Shown in pieces: positions 1-9,341 of a stretch of 64,000 nucleotides of DNA. Source of the DNA: Celeribacter arenosi (GTDB lineage Bacteria; Pseudomonadota; Alphaproteobacteria; Rhodobacterales; Rhodobacteraceae); assembly GCF_039539485.1 (NCBI RefSeq), contig NZ_BAABDF010000003.1, forward strand, positions 186,001 through 250,000, read 5' to 3'. The notes beneath the pieces are model-generated. The model did not search any database and was not told the DNA's origin. It saw only the letters and a program-made list of their open reading frames with translations. The translations under genes and the position numbers were made by a program. The first letter of the stretch is position 1, and the number at the start of each line of letters is the position of its first letter.

Positions 1-861
1 GGTAAAGAGCCGCACAAAGGTGTGAACCCTGACGAAGTGGTCGCCATGGGCGCCGCAATTCAGGCCGGCGTACTTCAGGGCGACGTCAAAGACGTGCTTC
101 TGCTCGACGTGACACCTCTGTCGCTCGGCATCGAAACTCTCGGTGGTGTATTTACGCGCCTCATCGACCGCAACACGACGATCCCGACGAAAAAGTCGCA
201 GATCTTCTCGACCGCAGAGGACAACCAGTCCGCTGTAACCCTGCGCGTTTTCCAGGGCGAACGTGAAATGGCGGCTGACAACAAGATGCTCGGCCAGTTC
301 AACCTCGAAGGTATCCCGCCGGCACCGCGCGGCATGCCACAGATCGAAGTGACCTTTGACATCAACGCCGACGGTATCGTCGAAGTTGGCGCCAAGGATA
401 AAGGCACGAACAAAGAGCACAAAATCACCATTCAGGCCTCGGGCGGTTTGTCCGACGAGGACATCGACAAAATGGTGAAAGACGCCGAAGCGAATGCCGA
501 GTCCGATAAGGAACGCAAAGAGCTCGTCGAAGCCAAGAACCAGGCAGAGAGCCTCATCCATTCGACGGAGAAATCCATCGAAGAGCACAGCGACAAAGTT
601 GACCCGACCACGGTCGAGGCAATCGAACTCGCAATCGCCGCGCTCAAGGATCAGCTCGAAACCAACGATGCGAGCAAAATCCGTTCTGGCGTTCAGAACG
701 TGACCGAGGCCGCTATGAAACTTGGTGAAGCGATCTACAAAGCGGATCAAGCGAAAGCCGGAAACGGCGATGATATGGACGTCGAAGACGGTCCGTCTTC
801 TGTCGATGACGACATCGTTGATGCCGACTTCGAAGACCTCGACGATAGCAAACGGTCGTAA
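1..861 (+). CDS. dnaK: DnaK (Hsp70 chaperone), C-terminal part only
   Basis: The reading frame is already open at base 1 and ends with TAA at 859-861, so only the last 286 residues of a protein of about 640 are present. The visible part begins at the end of the ATPase domain (VAMGAAIQAG), followed by the substrate-binding beta domain (LSLGIETLGG, then IPTKKSQIFSTA) and the helical lid, and ends in an acidic tail (DADFEDLDD) typical of bacterial DnaK. DnaK binds exposed hydrophobic segments of cytosolic clients and works with DnaJ (next gene) and GrpE (41.0 kb). The GTG at 22 is an internal codon, not a start. Family assignment is secure; the promoter lies outside the window. Confidence 0.97.
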   Translation, partial: GKEPHKGVNPDEVVAMGAAIQAGVLQGDVKDVLLLDVTPLSLGIETLGGVFTRLIDRNTTIPTKKSQIFSTAEDNQSAVTLRVFQGEREMAADNKMLGQFNLEGIPPAPRGMPQIEVTFDINADGIVEVGAKDKGTNKEHKITIQASGGLSDEDIDKMVKDAEANAESDKERKELVEAKNQAESLIHSTEKSIEEHSDKVDPTTVEAIELAIAALKDQLETNDASKIRSGVQNVTEAAMKLGEAIYKADQAKAGNGDDMDVEDGPSSVDDDIVDADFEDLDDSKRS

Positions 862-880
862 ATTGCGATTGGGGACGATT

Positions 881-909
881 GGCCGGCCCTCTTACTGTGA
901 GGGTCGGCC
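881..909 (+). other. Stem-loop between dnaK and dnaJ
   Basis: An 11-bp stem (881-891 with 899-909, one G-U pair) encloses a 7-nt loop and is followed by an AGGAGG-like ribosome site before dnaJ. There is no T-run after it. It is therefore more likely an mRNA processing or stabilising hairpin, or a partial attenuator lowering dnaJ relative to dnaK, than a full terminator. The structure is seen directly; the role is inference. Confidence 0.55.
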
Positions 910-934
910 ATCGCGTTCCCGGAGGATTTAATCC

Positions 935-2080
935 ATGGCTAAACGCGACTATTACGAAGTTCTCGGCGTCGATCGCGGCGTTGATGATGGCACGCTAAAG
1001 AAAGCCTATCGCAAAAAAGCGATGGAATTTCACCCCGACCGCAACAAGGACAACCCTGAAGCGGAGGCCAAGTTCAAAGAGCTGAGCGAGGCCTACGACA
1101 CACTCAAAGATCCCGAGAAAAAGGCCGCATACGACCGCTACGGTCATGCCGCTTTCGAACAGGGTGGAATGGGTGCGCGTGGCGGATTTGGCGGCCAACA
1201 GCACGGCGATTTCGCCTCGGCGTTCTCCGATGTGTTCGACGACCTTTTTGGCGACTTTATGGGCGGCCCTCGTGGCGGCGCGCGTTCGCGTGCGCAACGC
1301 GGCTCCGACCTGCGCTACGATATGCGCGTCACGCTCGAAGAGGCCTACAGCGGAACGCAGAAAACCGTCAACGTTCCGACGTCCGTCTCCTGTGGTTCAT
1401 GCAGTGGCACAGGCGCAGCAGGCGGGTCAGAGCCGCAGACATGCCCCTCATGTTCGGGGATGGGTAAAGTGCGTGCACAGCAGGGCTTTTTCACGGTCGA
1501 GCGGACATGCCCGACCTGTGGGGGCCTTGGCCAGACAATCAAAGACCCCTGCACCGTTTGTCGCGGCGCAGGGCGGGTAGAGAAAGAGCGCGCTCTGTCG
1601 GTCAACATTCCTGCGGGCGTTGAAACCGGTACGCGAATCCGTCTCGCCGGTGAAGGCGAAGCGGGCCTGCGTGGCGGACCTACGGGCGATCTTTACATCT
1701 TTGTTGAGGTCCAACCTCACCCGATTTTTGAACGCGACGGCATCAATCTCCATTGCTCGGTCCCTGTATCCATGGGCACCGCTGCGTTGGGGGGTGATAT
1801 CGAGGTTCCCACGATCGACGGCGGACGTTCGCGCGTGAAAATTCCACAGGGTAGCCAATCCGGCCGGCAAATGCGTCTGCGCGGGAAAGGCATGCCAATG
1901 CTGCGCGGACAGGGTCAGGGCGACATGATGATCGAACTGGCGGTCGAAACGCCAGTGAATCTGACCTCGCGCCAGAAAGAACTCCTTCGTGAGTTTGAAA
2001 AGCTCAGTGAAGACAACAATCCTGAAAGCTCTTCTTTCTTCAAGAAGGTCAAAAGCTTCTGGGATGGCGTCAAAGGGTGA
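935..2080 (+). CDS. dnaJ: DnaJ (Hsp40 co-chaperone)
   Basis: Full-length class I DnaJ of 381 residues. The N-terminal J domain carries the HPD motif at residues 33-35, which stimulates DnaK ATP hydrolysis. A Gly/Phe-rich linker follows (about 75-130), then four CxxCxGxG-type zinc repeats (CGSCSGTG, CPSCSGMG, CPTCGGLG, CTVCRGAG) and the C-terminal substrate-binding domains. ATG start with GGAGGA about 9 nt upstream. It lies 73 bases behind dnaK with a stem-loop between, a standard dnaKJ operon. Confidence 0.98.
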   Translation: MAKRDYYEVLGVDRGVDDGTLKKAYRKKAMEFHPDRNKDNPEAEAKFKELSEAYDTLKDPEKKAAYDRYGHAAFEQGGMGARGGFGGQQHGDFASAFSDVFDDLFGDFMGGPRGGARSRAQRGSDLRYDMRVTLEEAYSGTQKTVNVPTSVSCGSCSGTGAAGGSEPQTCPSCSGMGKVRAQQGFFTVERTCPTCGGLGQTIKDPCTVCRGAGRVEKERALSVNIPAGVETGTRIRLAGEGEAGLRGGPTGDLYIFVEVQPHPIFERDGINLHCSVPVSMGTAALGGDIEVPTIDGGRSRVKIPQGSQSGRQMRLRGKGMPMLRGQGQGDMMIELAVETPVNLTSRQKELLREFEKLSEDNNPESSSFFKKVKSFWDGVKG

Positions 2081-2092
2081 CATCGCTGTTCT

Positions 2093-2112
2093 CGGTTAAT
2101 GCAGATTAACCG
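2093..2112. other. Inverted repeat after dnaJ
   Basis: An 8-bp perfect stem (2093-2100 with 2105-2112) closes a 4-nt GCAG loop in the short gap between dnaJ and radC. No T-run follows on either strand, so it is not a canonical Rho-independent terminator. It may mark the 3' end of the dnaKJ message or be a protein-binding palindrome. Confidence 0.4.
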
Positions 2113-2132
2113 GATATTCAGCGAATCGGGAC

Positions 2133-2912
2133 ATGGATTGTGGCATGACACATCCGTCCCGCCCCTCTGAGTTTCGAGAAATGCCACAATGGTTGTTCGA
2201 CCTCGATGAGGCGCGACCCGTTGCGATGCCGTCTCGTCCACCAAGCTACCTGCGCGATCATCGAAAACTGCTGGAGGAACGTTTCTTCTCCGGCGGCGCT
2301 CAGGCAATGCCGGACTTTGAATTGCTCGAACTGATCCTTTATCGCGCCTTGCCGCGCGCGGATGTCAAACCTATTGCCGCCGCATTGATCGCTGCATTCG
2401 GGGACTATAACAGGGTCATTTCTGCACCTCTCGCCCGACTGACAGAGGTGGAAGGCGTTGATCTTCCTGTCGCGCAGGAACTCAAAATTGTCGAAGCGGC
2501 CGCTCATCGACTTGCCCGCGCACGCGTCATGCAGCGGCCCGTAATCTCGAGTTGGCAGGCGGTTCTGGACTACTGCCACACGACGATGTCGCACCGTGAA
2601 ACCGAAACATTCCGTGTGCTCTATCTCGACCGAAAGAACACGCTCATCGCCGACGAAGAACAGGGGAAAGGGACGGTCGATCATGTTCCCGTCTACCCGC
2701 GCGAGGTTGTTAAACGCGCACTCGAACTCAATGCCTCGGCCATCATTTTGGTCCACAATCACCCGTCGGGCGATCCAACCCCGTCCGAGGCGGATGTCAC
2801 AATGACCAACCAAATTCGCGACGCTGCCGAGGCTTTGGATATCCAACTGCACGACCATCTCATTATCGGAAAATCGACCGAGCTGAGTTTTCGTGGTGCA
2901 GGCTATCTCTAG
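2133..2912 (+). CDS. radC: RadC-family JAB-domain protein
   Basis: 259 residues with the RadC (UPF0758) layout: an N-terminal helix-hairpin-helix-like region followed by a JAB/MPN metalloprotease-like domain. The metal-binding signature HNHPSGDPTPSEAD is intact in the C-terminal third. RadC proteins were named for DNA repair, but the E. coli repair role has been withdrawn, so the actual activity is unknown. Start is the ATG at 2133; a second in-frame ATG at 2145 is possible and neither has a strong ribosome site. The stop overlaps by 4 nt the stop of the convergent gene. Confidence 0.9.
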   Translation: MDCGMTHPSRPSEFREMPQWLFDLDEARPVAMPSRPPSYLRDHRKLLEERFFSGGAQAMPDFELLELILYRALPRADVKPIAAALIAAFGDYNRVISAPLARLTEVEGVDLPVAQELKIVEAAAHRLARARVMQRPVISSWQAVLDYCHTTMSHRETETFRVLYLDRKNTLIADEEQGKGTVDHVPVYPREVVKRALELNASAIILVHNHPSGDPTPSEADVTMTNQIRDAAEALDIQLHDHLIIGKSTELSFRGAGYL

Positions 2913-4462
2913 TCGCGTACCCAAACCTCCACGCGGCGGTTGAGCGACCTGCCCCATCCCACATCATCGCAGGCAAGCGGCATAACCTCTCCGTAGCCTT
3001 GCGCCTCAATCGTCACCCTTGTCGCATCAAACGTGTCGTTCACGGCGGCTAGGACGGTATCGCGCACAGCCTGCGCGCGCCGTGTCGAAAGCGTTTGGTT
3101 GACGGACGCGCTGCCGTTTCCATCCGAAAACCCGGCGAACAAAAGAGACCGCCCGTCATACACACCCGCTTCCAGCAACCCCGCCAACTGCAGCGCGTTC
3201 GAACGTGACGGCGCGTCTAGGCGGACAGAACCATCCTCAAAACGAAAACCCAATGTCAGGCGCTTTGCACCTTGCAGTGCGCCTGTGACGTTTTTGATAT
3301 CGTCGAGGCTGACTTCTTCCCCCGATTGAGCAATGGCATTGGCAAACCGGCGACCCTGAACGCGAAACGACAGTTCCTCGACACCCTGATCCACAAAAGC
3401 GGTGCGCGCGATCACAATCTGGGCGGCAGGCGACACCACAAAGTCCAAAAAGTCGCGTGCCACTTTCGGCAACCGCCGCGCGGGTGTGTAAAAGAAAACC
3501 GGACGCGTCATCGGATAGTCCTCGGTCTTCACATCCATCGGCGCGGCATCCGCGAAGAACCCACACCCCCCACTCACCGACAGGGTGCCCACCTCTCCGC
3601 GCTGGGACAGCCGGCCAATTCCAATCGCGTAAGGGTCCGCCTCCACCGCGTCCGACAGGGTTTCGTAGGAGGTGTGCAGCACAACCTGCTCGGACAGCGG
3701 CTGGTCGTAGGGCGACATCACCAACCGCCAAAAGGGACCCCGACGCTCAACATCGTCCTGATGTAAATGCAACACGACGGGCGCATCGCGCTGCGAGATC
3801 TCGTTCCAATTCGTGACTTCTCCGGCAAACAAACGCGCGAGATCGCGAACCGATACGGCCCCGAGTGTATTGGACCGTGACACGATAGGGACAAGCGCAT
3901 CCAGCGCAACGACACGGGCCCTGAAAGGATCGGTCAGATCACCAACCCCGGCCTGCCTCGCCATTTCATTTTCACGCTGCGTGATCTCACGCGTACTCGC
4001 CACGATATCACCGTTCTCGGTCAGAAGATCTGCAAAGCCTTCTGCGTTGGATGTCTGGGAAAGCGTGAAATTTGCGATACCGCCACCCGTTGTCTCATCA
4101 ACAAGGGTGACTGTGTCACCTTCCTGCGCAGTTTTCAGACCTGCGCGTGAGGCAAATGACGACAACAGGGCCGGGACCACATTTCCGACCACACGAGGGT
4201 CACCGGAAATGCGAACTGTCGCAACATAATCAAGGATATCAGGGCAGGCAGGACCATCGCACCGCACACCAGCGCTATCGACGGTAAGCACGCCAACGTC
4301 GGTCTCTATCCGGTAAAACTCACCGTCAAAGCCGCGCAGGTGCCCATCAATTTCCATCGACCCGTCACGCGCGGTGAGCGTCACGTCCTGCGCACTGAGC
4401 GCGCCAGCGGGCAAATACAGAAACAGAAATGCGGCGAGAATCGCCGCACTTGATTTAAACAT
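2909..4462 (-). CDS. Exported PstS-like substrate-binding protein fused to an OmpA domain
   Basis: 517 residues with a signal peptide (about 1-24, ending ALSA). A short beta-rich region (25-80) is followed by a periplasmic-binding-protein fold resembling phosphate-binding PstS. The stretch around residues 186-222 (ALDALVPIVSRSN, then LARLFAGEVTNW) closely matches the PstS pattern. Residues about 400-517 form an OmpA/MotB-like peptidoglycan-binding domain with NQTLSTRRAQAV and a terminal NRRVEVWV. A periplasmic, wall-anchored ligand-binding protein is inferred; the ligand is unknown and no ABC permease genes are adjacent. It lies 33 nt downstream of the next exported protein gene and probably shares its transcript. 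Confidence 0.85.
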   Translation of the reverse strand: MFKSSAAILAAFLFLYLPAGALSAQDVTLTARDGSMEIDGHLRGFDGEFYRIETDVGVLTVDSAGVRCDGPACPDILDYVATVRISGDPRVVGNVVPALLSSFASRAGLKTAQEGDTVTLVDETTGGGIANFTLSQTSNAEGFADLLTENGDIVASTREITQRENEMARQAGVGDLTDPFRARVVALDALVPIVSRSNTLGAVSVRDLARLFAGEVTNWNEISQRDAPVVLHLHQDDVERRGPFWRLVMSPYDQPLSEQVVLHTSYETLSDAVEADPYAIGIGRLSQRGEVGTLSVSGGCGFFADAAPMDVKTEDYPMTRPVFFYTPARRLPKVARDFLDFVVSPAAQIVIARTAFVDQGVEELSFRVQGRRFANAIAQSGEEVSLDDIKNVTGALQGAKRLTLGFRFEDGSVRLDAPSRSNALQLAGLLEAGVYDGRSLLFAGFSDGNGSASVNQTLSTRRAQAVRDTVLAAVNDTFDATRVTIEAQGYGEVMPLACDDVGWGRSLNRRVEVWVRD

Positions 4463-4495
4463 GTTTCCAAGCCTCGCTCCGCGACCGCTACGCGA

Positions 4496-5461
4496 TCAAT
4501 TTTGAGCGAGTTTCGGCTCTGTCGCGAAGTTTTTCAACTGGATAAAGCCGCCAACCGTATCGCACTCGGGCACGTTTACGGTGAAGAGCTCTTGGTGCAG
4601 CACACCGTTTGCTCCGGCCTCCAACATGCGACCCGTGATTTCACCACCGCATGTCTCCGGAAGAATCTCTGCTTCGACCATGAGCGCGATGTTTTTGCCC
4701 GAAAGGGCCGATTGGGTTGGGTAGCTGTAAACCAATGCGCGGGTTGCAGATGGATCATCGCCGAGAATGGACAAGTGCCCTTCAAGCTGACCGCTCATTT
4801 CAGATAGCGCCTGCCCTGAGGACCATACATGTCCGGGATCACCAAACTTGGCGCCGCCCTCAAAAGCATGAAGAGCCAGCCCGGTACGACCCGACCATTG
4901 AACGACAAATCGGGACGGGTGTGCGTCGCTGGCAAGATCGATGGCTGCATTTTCAACGAGACCGGAACGGAATTGCGCCTTGAACGTAGCGCGAGACGCG
5001 AGCGCGGGAACAACAACCTTGGCACTACCAAGGTCATCTGTGTGAATCGTGAATTCGAGACCAAGGTGAGAAATTTCGACCGCTTCATTGGGCAAACACG
5101 GCGCCGCGAGAGCCAGCTGAACAAAACCGGAGTCCAATGGCGTAATGTCCAAATCGGTGGAACACGTGATGGAGAACGGATCGTGGCTTTCATCCGTCAA
5201 CTGAATGGTCACGTCGCCGCCTGTGTGCAGCGCGGCCAATGTTGAGTGTGCAGGGCCAAATGGTTCAGGAACAAGAAACGGCACAGATGATGCAATCACT
5301 GGTGCAGAGAAGTTCTCTGCGGTCATGGATTCTACGGGGGCGGGCTTGGCTGCATCGGATTCGACCCGCGCGGCAGTGGCGCCGCCGTTCTGCATGAAAT
5401 GCCCAATCGCAAAAGCCGCGAAGAGAGATAGCGTCGCTGTGACGTATTTTCCCTTTTGCAT
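4496..5461 (-). CDS. Exported protein of unknown function
   Basis: I do not recognise a defined family. The 321-residue product begins with a basic stretch and a hydrophobic segment (ATLSLFAAFAIGHFM), a signal peptide or membrane anchor. The rest looks beta-rich and soluble, with four cysteines in two pairs (CSTD and APCLP; ETCGG and PECD) that could form disulfides. The ATG at 5461 is chosen over the in-frame TTG at 5470 because GGAG lies 10 nt before the ATG but only 2 nt before the TTG. It lies downstream of secA but behind secA's terminator, and upstream of the PstS-OmpA gene, so it is probably expressed with the latter. Confidence 0.75.
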   Translation of the reverse strand: MQKGKYVTATLSLFAAFAIGHFMQNGGATAARVESDAAKPAPVESMTAENFSAPVIASSVPFLVPEPFGPAHSTLAALHTGGDVTIQLTDESHDPFSITCSTDLDITPLDSGFVQLALAAPCLPNEAVEISHLGLEFTIHTDDLGSAKVVVPALASRATFKAQFRSGLVENAAIDLASDAHPSRFVVQWSGRTGLALHAFEGGAKFGDPGHVWSSGQALSEMSGQLEGHLSILGDDPSATRALVYSYPTQSALSGKNIALMVEAEILPETCGGEITGRMLEAGANGVLHQELFTVNVPECDTVGGFIQLKNFATEPKLAQN

Positions 5462-5540
5462 GGTTTCCAATCTCCAATCCCTAACGTGTCAGGAATAAGA
5501 GCTAATTAGCTATTCCGGCGGCAATACGGACGATGCGTGT

Positions 5541-5576
5541 CGGAAAAGTGACCGTTTCTTGAATGGAAACGGTCAC
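5541..5576 (-). terminator. Rho-independent terminator of secA
   Basis: A perfect 11-bp stem (5548-5558 with 5566-5576) with a 7-nt loop lies 24 bases beyond the secA stop. On the minus strand it is followed by CTTTTCC, a short T-run. It separates secA from the two exported-protein genes downstream. Confidence 0.8.
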
Positions 5577-5599
5577 CCTAATCAAATGACGGGACGGGT

Positions 5600-8293
5600 T
5601 CAGACCGCTCCGTGACAATGTTTGAATTTCTTGCCGGACCCACATGGGCACGCATCGTTGCGGCCAGGGTTCCCCCAAGAAGACGGATCGCTTTCGTCAA
5701 ACTCTGCAATGAGAGGTTCGGGAGCCGCCTCTGCGTCGCCCTGACCCGCAGCGGCGGCAATCGCCTGTTGCTGCGCCTGAACCTGTTGAACCATGGCGAG
5801 TCGCTCTTCTTCCGTCATCGGACGGACGCGCGACAGTTTGGATGTCACTTCGACGCGTAGACTGTCGAGCATGGTCTCAAAAAGCTGGAAGCTCTCGTTC
5901 TTATACTCGTTGAGCGGGTCGCGCTGCGCGTACCCACGGAACCCGATCACGCTACGCAAATGTTCAAGCGTCAAAAGATGCTCGCGCCACTTGCCGTCAA
6001 TCGTGTTGAGCAGGAACTGCTTTTCAATCTGCTGCATCTGGTCGAGCCCGAAAGCTTCGGTCTTTTCGGCCATCATAGCATCCGACGCTTCGGAAATGCG
6101 TTCGACAATCACATCGTCGTCGACCCCCTCTTCGTCCGCCCATTCCTGAACCGGCAAATCCACGTTCATCGTCTCGCGCAGCGATTCTGCGAGTTTCTCG
6201 ACATTCCACTGGTCGGGATATGAACGCGGCGGAATGGCTTCGGCAACGAGGTCTTCGATCACTTCGTGGCGCATGTCGGAGACGATTTCGCCAACGTTCT
6301 TGGATTCCATGATCTCACGACGCTGCGAGAAGACAACTTTCCGCTGGTCGTTCATGACATCGTCAAACTTCAAAAGCTGTTTGCGGATATCGAAGTTACG
6401 TCCTTCGACTTTCGCTTGGGCTTTTTCGAGTGATTTGTTCACCCATGGGTGAACGATGGCTTCGCCTTCTTCCATGCCCAGAGACGACAGCATTTTGTCC
6501 AAACGGTCGGAGCCAAATATGCGCATAAGATCGTCTTCGAGCGACAGGAAGAACAAGGACCGGCCAGGGTCGCCCTGACGTCCGGAACGACCGCGCAACT
6601 GGTTATCGATACGGCGGGATTCGTGACGTTCCGTGCCCAAAACATACAGACCACCCGCCTCGAGAACCTTCTTTTTCTCTTCGGCATGTTCGGCTTCGAT
6701 CCGTTGACGCACCGCTTCGGGATCGGCCTCGGGGTCGGCGGCCAGAGCATCCATGACTTTCAGATCAACATTACCACCGAGCTGAATGTCGGTCCCGCGA
6801 CCGGCCATGTTGGTCGCAATCGTGACGGCACCGAATTTACCGGCATCGGCCACGATTTGGGCTTCCTGTTCATGGTGGCGCGCGTTGAGAACGTTGTGTG
6901 GCAGATCCACGGATTTCAACAACTCGGAGAGCTCTTCCGATTTCTCGATCGACGTGGTGCCGACAAGAACCGGCTGACCCTTTGCATGCGCTTCTTTGAT
7001 CGATTCAATGATCGCCGCGACCTTTTCGCGTTCCGTGCGGTAGACACGGTCGTGCTCATCCACACGTGCGATCGGGCGGTTTGTCGGGATTTCGACCACA
7101 CCGAGTTTGTAGATTTCCATGAATTCTTCGGCCTCGGTCGCAGCCGTGCCGGTCATACCGGCCAGCTTTTCGTAAAGGCGGAAGTAGTTCTGGAACGTCA
7201 CCGAAGCCATGGTGATGTTTTCGGGCTGAATTGCGACGCCCTCTTTCGCTTCGATGGCCTGGTGCAGGCCCTCGGACATCCGGCGACCAGACATCATACG
7301 TCCGGTGAATTCGTCGATCAGCATCACTTCGCCGTTGCGCACGATATAGTGCACGCCATTCTGGAACAGCTTGTGCGCGCGCAGACCCTGGTTCACGTGG
7401 TGAACGATGGTCGTGCTCTCGGGATCGTAGAGCGACTGGTTTTCCGACAATAGTCCGGCTGAAATCAGGCGCTTCTCGAGAAACTCGTTGCCTTCTTCGG
7501 TAAACGAAATCTGGCGCGTCTTCTCGTCGAGTTCGTAATGCTCATCCTGAAGTTCGGGAATGAGCATGTTCACCGATTGGTAAAGTTCCGAGCGGTCATC
7601 GGACGGTCCGGAAATAATCAGCGGCGTGCGCGCCTCATCAATAAGGATCGAGTCAACTTCATCGACGATGGCGAAGGAATGCGCGCGCTGAACCATCTGA
7701 TCAAGCGACGAGCGCATGTTGTCGCGCAGGTAATCAAAGCCGAGTTCGTTGTTGGTGGCGTATGTGACGTCTGAGGCATAGGCAGCCCGCTTTTCGTCTT
7801 CGGGCTGCTGGCTGTAGATCGCGCCACAGGACATGCCCAGCGCTTCGAACACATTGCTCATCCAGTCGGCATCACGGCGGGCGAGGTATTCGTTGACCGT
7901 CACAACATGAACACCCTTACCGGTCAGCGCGTTCAGATATGTCGGGAAGGTCGCGACGAGCGTTTTACCTTCGCCGGTCTTCATCTCTGCGATGTTGCCC
8001 TGATGGAGGAAAATCCCGCCCATCAACTGGGTATCAAATGCGCGCAGGCCCAGCGCACGACGCGCGCCTTCGCGACAGTTCGCAAAGGCCTCGGGCAACA
8101 ATGAATCCAGACTTTCACCCTTGGCGACACGGTCTTTGAATTCTTGCGTCTTCGCGATCAGTCCAGCGTCATCGAGTTTCTCGAACTCGGGTTCGAGTGC
8201 GTTTATCTGCGCGACCAGCGGACGGGTCGACTTGATCATGCGGTCATTCGGGGTTCCGAAGACCTTTTTCGCGAGTGTGCCGATGCCTAGCAT
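5600..8293 (-). CDS. secA: SecA preprotein translocase ATPase
   Basis: 897 residues, counted from the ATG at 8293, which has GGAG 8 nt upstream; the open frame extends 24 residues further but that extension is not SecA-like. The Walker A motif MKTGEGKT is at residues 104-111, the DEAD-type Walker B is DEVDSILIDEAR, and TNMAGRGTDI is present in the second RecA fold. The zinc-binding SecB/lipid-contact tail CPCGSGKKFKHC ends the protein. SecA drives unfolded preproteins through SecYEG. SecB, its chaperone partner, is encoded at 55.3 kb. The gene is divergent from the PPIase gene. Confidence 0.99.
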   Translation of the reverse strand: MLGIGTLAKKVFGTPNDRMIKSTRPLVAQINALEPEFEKLDDAGLIAKTQEFKDRVAKGESLDSLLPEAFANCREGARRALGLRAFDTQLMGGIFLHQGNIAEMKTGEGKTLVATFPTYLNALTGKGVHVVTVNEYLARRDADWMSNVFEALGMSCGAIYSQQPEDEKRAAYASDVTYATNNELGFDYLRDNMRSSLDQMVQRAHSFAIVDEVDSILIDEARTPLIISGPSDDRSELYQSVNMLIPELQDEHYELDEKTRQISFTEEGNEFLEKRLISAGLLSENQSLYDPESTTIVHHVNQGLRAHKLFQNGVHYIVRNGEVMLIDEFTGRMMSGRRMSEGLHQAIEAKEGVAIQPENITMASVTFQNYFRLYEKLAGMTGTAATEAEEFMEIYKLGVVEIPTNRPIARVDEHDRVYRTEREKVAAIIESIKEAHAKGQPVLVGTTSIEKSEELSELLKSVDLPHNVLNARHHEQEAQIVADAGKFGAVTIATNMAGRGTDIQLGGNVDLKVMDALAADPEADPEAVRQRIEAEHAEEKKKVLEAGGLYVLGTERHESRRIDNQLRGRSGRQGDPGRSLFFLSLEDDLMRIFGSDRLDKMLSSLGMEEGEAIVHPWVNKSLEKAQAKVEGRNFDIRKQLLKFDDVMNDQRKVVFSQRREIMESKNVGEIVSDMRHEVIEDLVAEAIPPRSYPDQWNVEKLAESLRETMNVDLPVQEWADEEGVDDDVIVERISEASDAMMAEKTEAFGLDQMQQIEKQFLLNTIDGKWREHLLTLEHLRSVIGFRGYAQRDPLNEYKNESFQLFETMLDSLRVEVTSKLSRVRPMTEEERLAMVQQVQAQQQAIAAAAGQGDAEAAPEPLIAEFDESDPSSWGNPGRNDACPCGSGKKFKHCHGAV

Positions 8294-8472
8294 AGTTTCT
8301 CCGCTCGATGCGCCCTGACAGGATCGTGTGTGAGGAGGGGATTGCCCCGCTGCGCGCCACCCCATAAAACACGGGCGAACGGCTCCTCATTGTGACCTAT
8401 CGCGATGTAAGGGTCCGCCCCATAAGTGTCAACGCCGCGCCGGTTTAGACGGTCGGCAGGAAGGAATTTCCC

Positions 8473-9324
8473 ATGTTTTCTCGCAAAACCGTGACCGCAT
8501 TAGCGCTGACTGCCGCAATTGCTGTGGCCTTTTCAGCACGCGCACAAGAAACTGAGATGAGCGCGGACACCGTGATCGCGACCGTAAATGGAACCGAGAT
8601 CACATTGGCCAATGTCATTGCGGCACGAATGGTCCTGCCGGAACAGTATCAAACCATGCCCGACGCACAGCTCTATGATGGGCTCGTCAATCAGCTGGTC
8701 CAACAGGAATTGCTTAAACAGACGATCTCCGAGCCTGATGAAAGCCTGCTCACCCAGCTCCAGAACCAGGAACGTGTGCTGATGGCTGGTGCAGCCCTCG
8801 AACGTATTGCGGACGAAGCTATTTCGGAAACCGACCTGCAGTCTGCCTATGACGCGCGGTTTGCAGAATTCGAACCGGGCCGTGAATATCACGCCGCCCA
8901 TATCCTGCTCGAGTCCGAAGAAGACGCGATTGCAGTTATCGAAGAGCTCAAAGGCGGCGCAGATTTCGCAACGCTCGCGCGTGAGAAATCCACCGGACCT
9001 TCCGGCCCGAACGGCGGTGATCTTGGCTGGTTTGGGGCCGGCATGATGGTCGCACCGTTCGAGGAAGCCGTGGTTGCGATGGAGCCAAACACCTTCTCGC
9101 AGACCCCCGTGCAAACGCAGTTCGGTTTCCACGTCATCCAGCTCTCTGAAACCCGTTTGGCCGAGGCTCCGACGCTCGACGAAATGCGTGACGAACTGGC
9201 ATCCGATCTTCAGGAGGCTGCCATCAGCAAAGCAATCGAAGATTTGGTTGCCAATGCTGACGTTTCGCTTTCGGAAGGTATTGACCCCGCTGCACTTCGC
9301 ATGGACCAGTTGCTGAAGAATTGA
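8473..9324 (+). CDS. Periplasmic parvulin-type peptidyl-prolyl isomerase
   Basis: 283 residues with a signal peptide (about 1-24, cleavage after SARA). A SurA/PrsA-like helical N-terminal region follows. The rotamase domain spans about residues 135-230 (AAHILLESEE, GGDLGWFG, FGFHVIQL). It should catalyse prolyl isomerisation during folding of exported or outer-membrane proteins. GGAAGGA lies 8 nt before the ATG. argJ begins 17 nt downstream, so the two are probably cotranscribed. No lipobox is seen, so it is probably soluble in the periplasm. Confidence 0.92.
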   Translation: MFSRKTVTALALTAAIAVAFSARAQETEMSADTVIATVNGTEITLANVIAARMVLPEQYQTMPDAQLYDGLVNQLVQQELLKQTISEPDESLLTQLQNQERVLMAGAALERIADEAISETDLQSAYDARFAEFEPGREYHAAHILLESEEDAIAVIEELKGGADFATLAREKSTGPSGPNGGDLGWFGAGMMVAPFEEAVVAMEPNTFSQTPVQTQFGFHVIQLSETRLAEAPTLDEMRDELASDLQEAAISKAIEDLVANADVSLSEGIDPAALRMDQLLKN

Positions 9325-9341
9325 TTTCCAAGGACCGCCCT

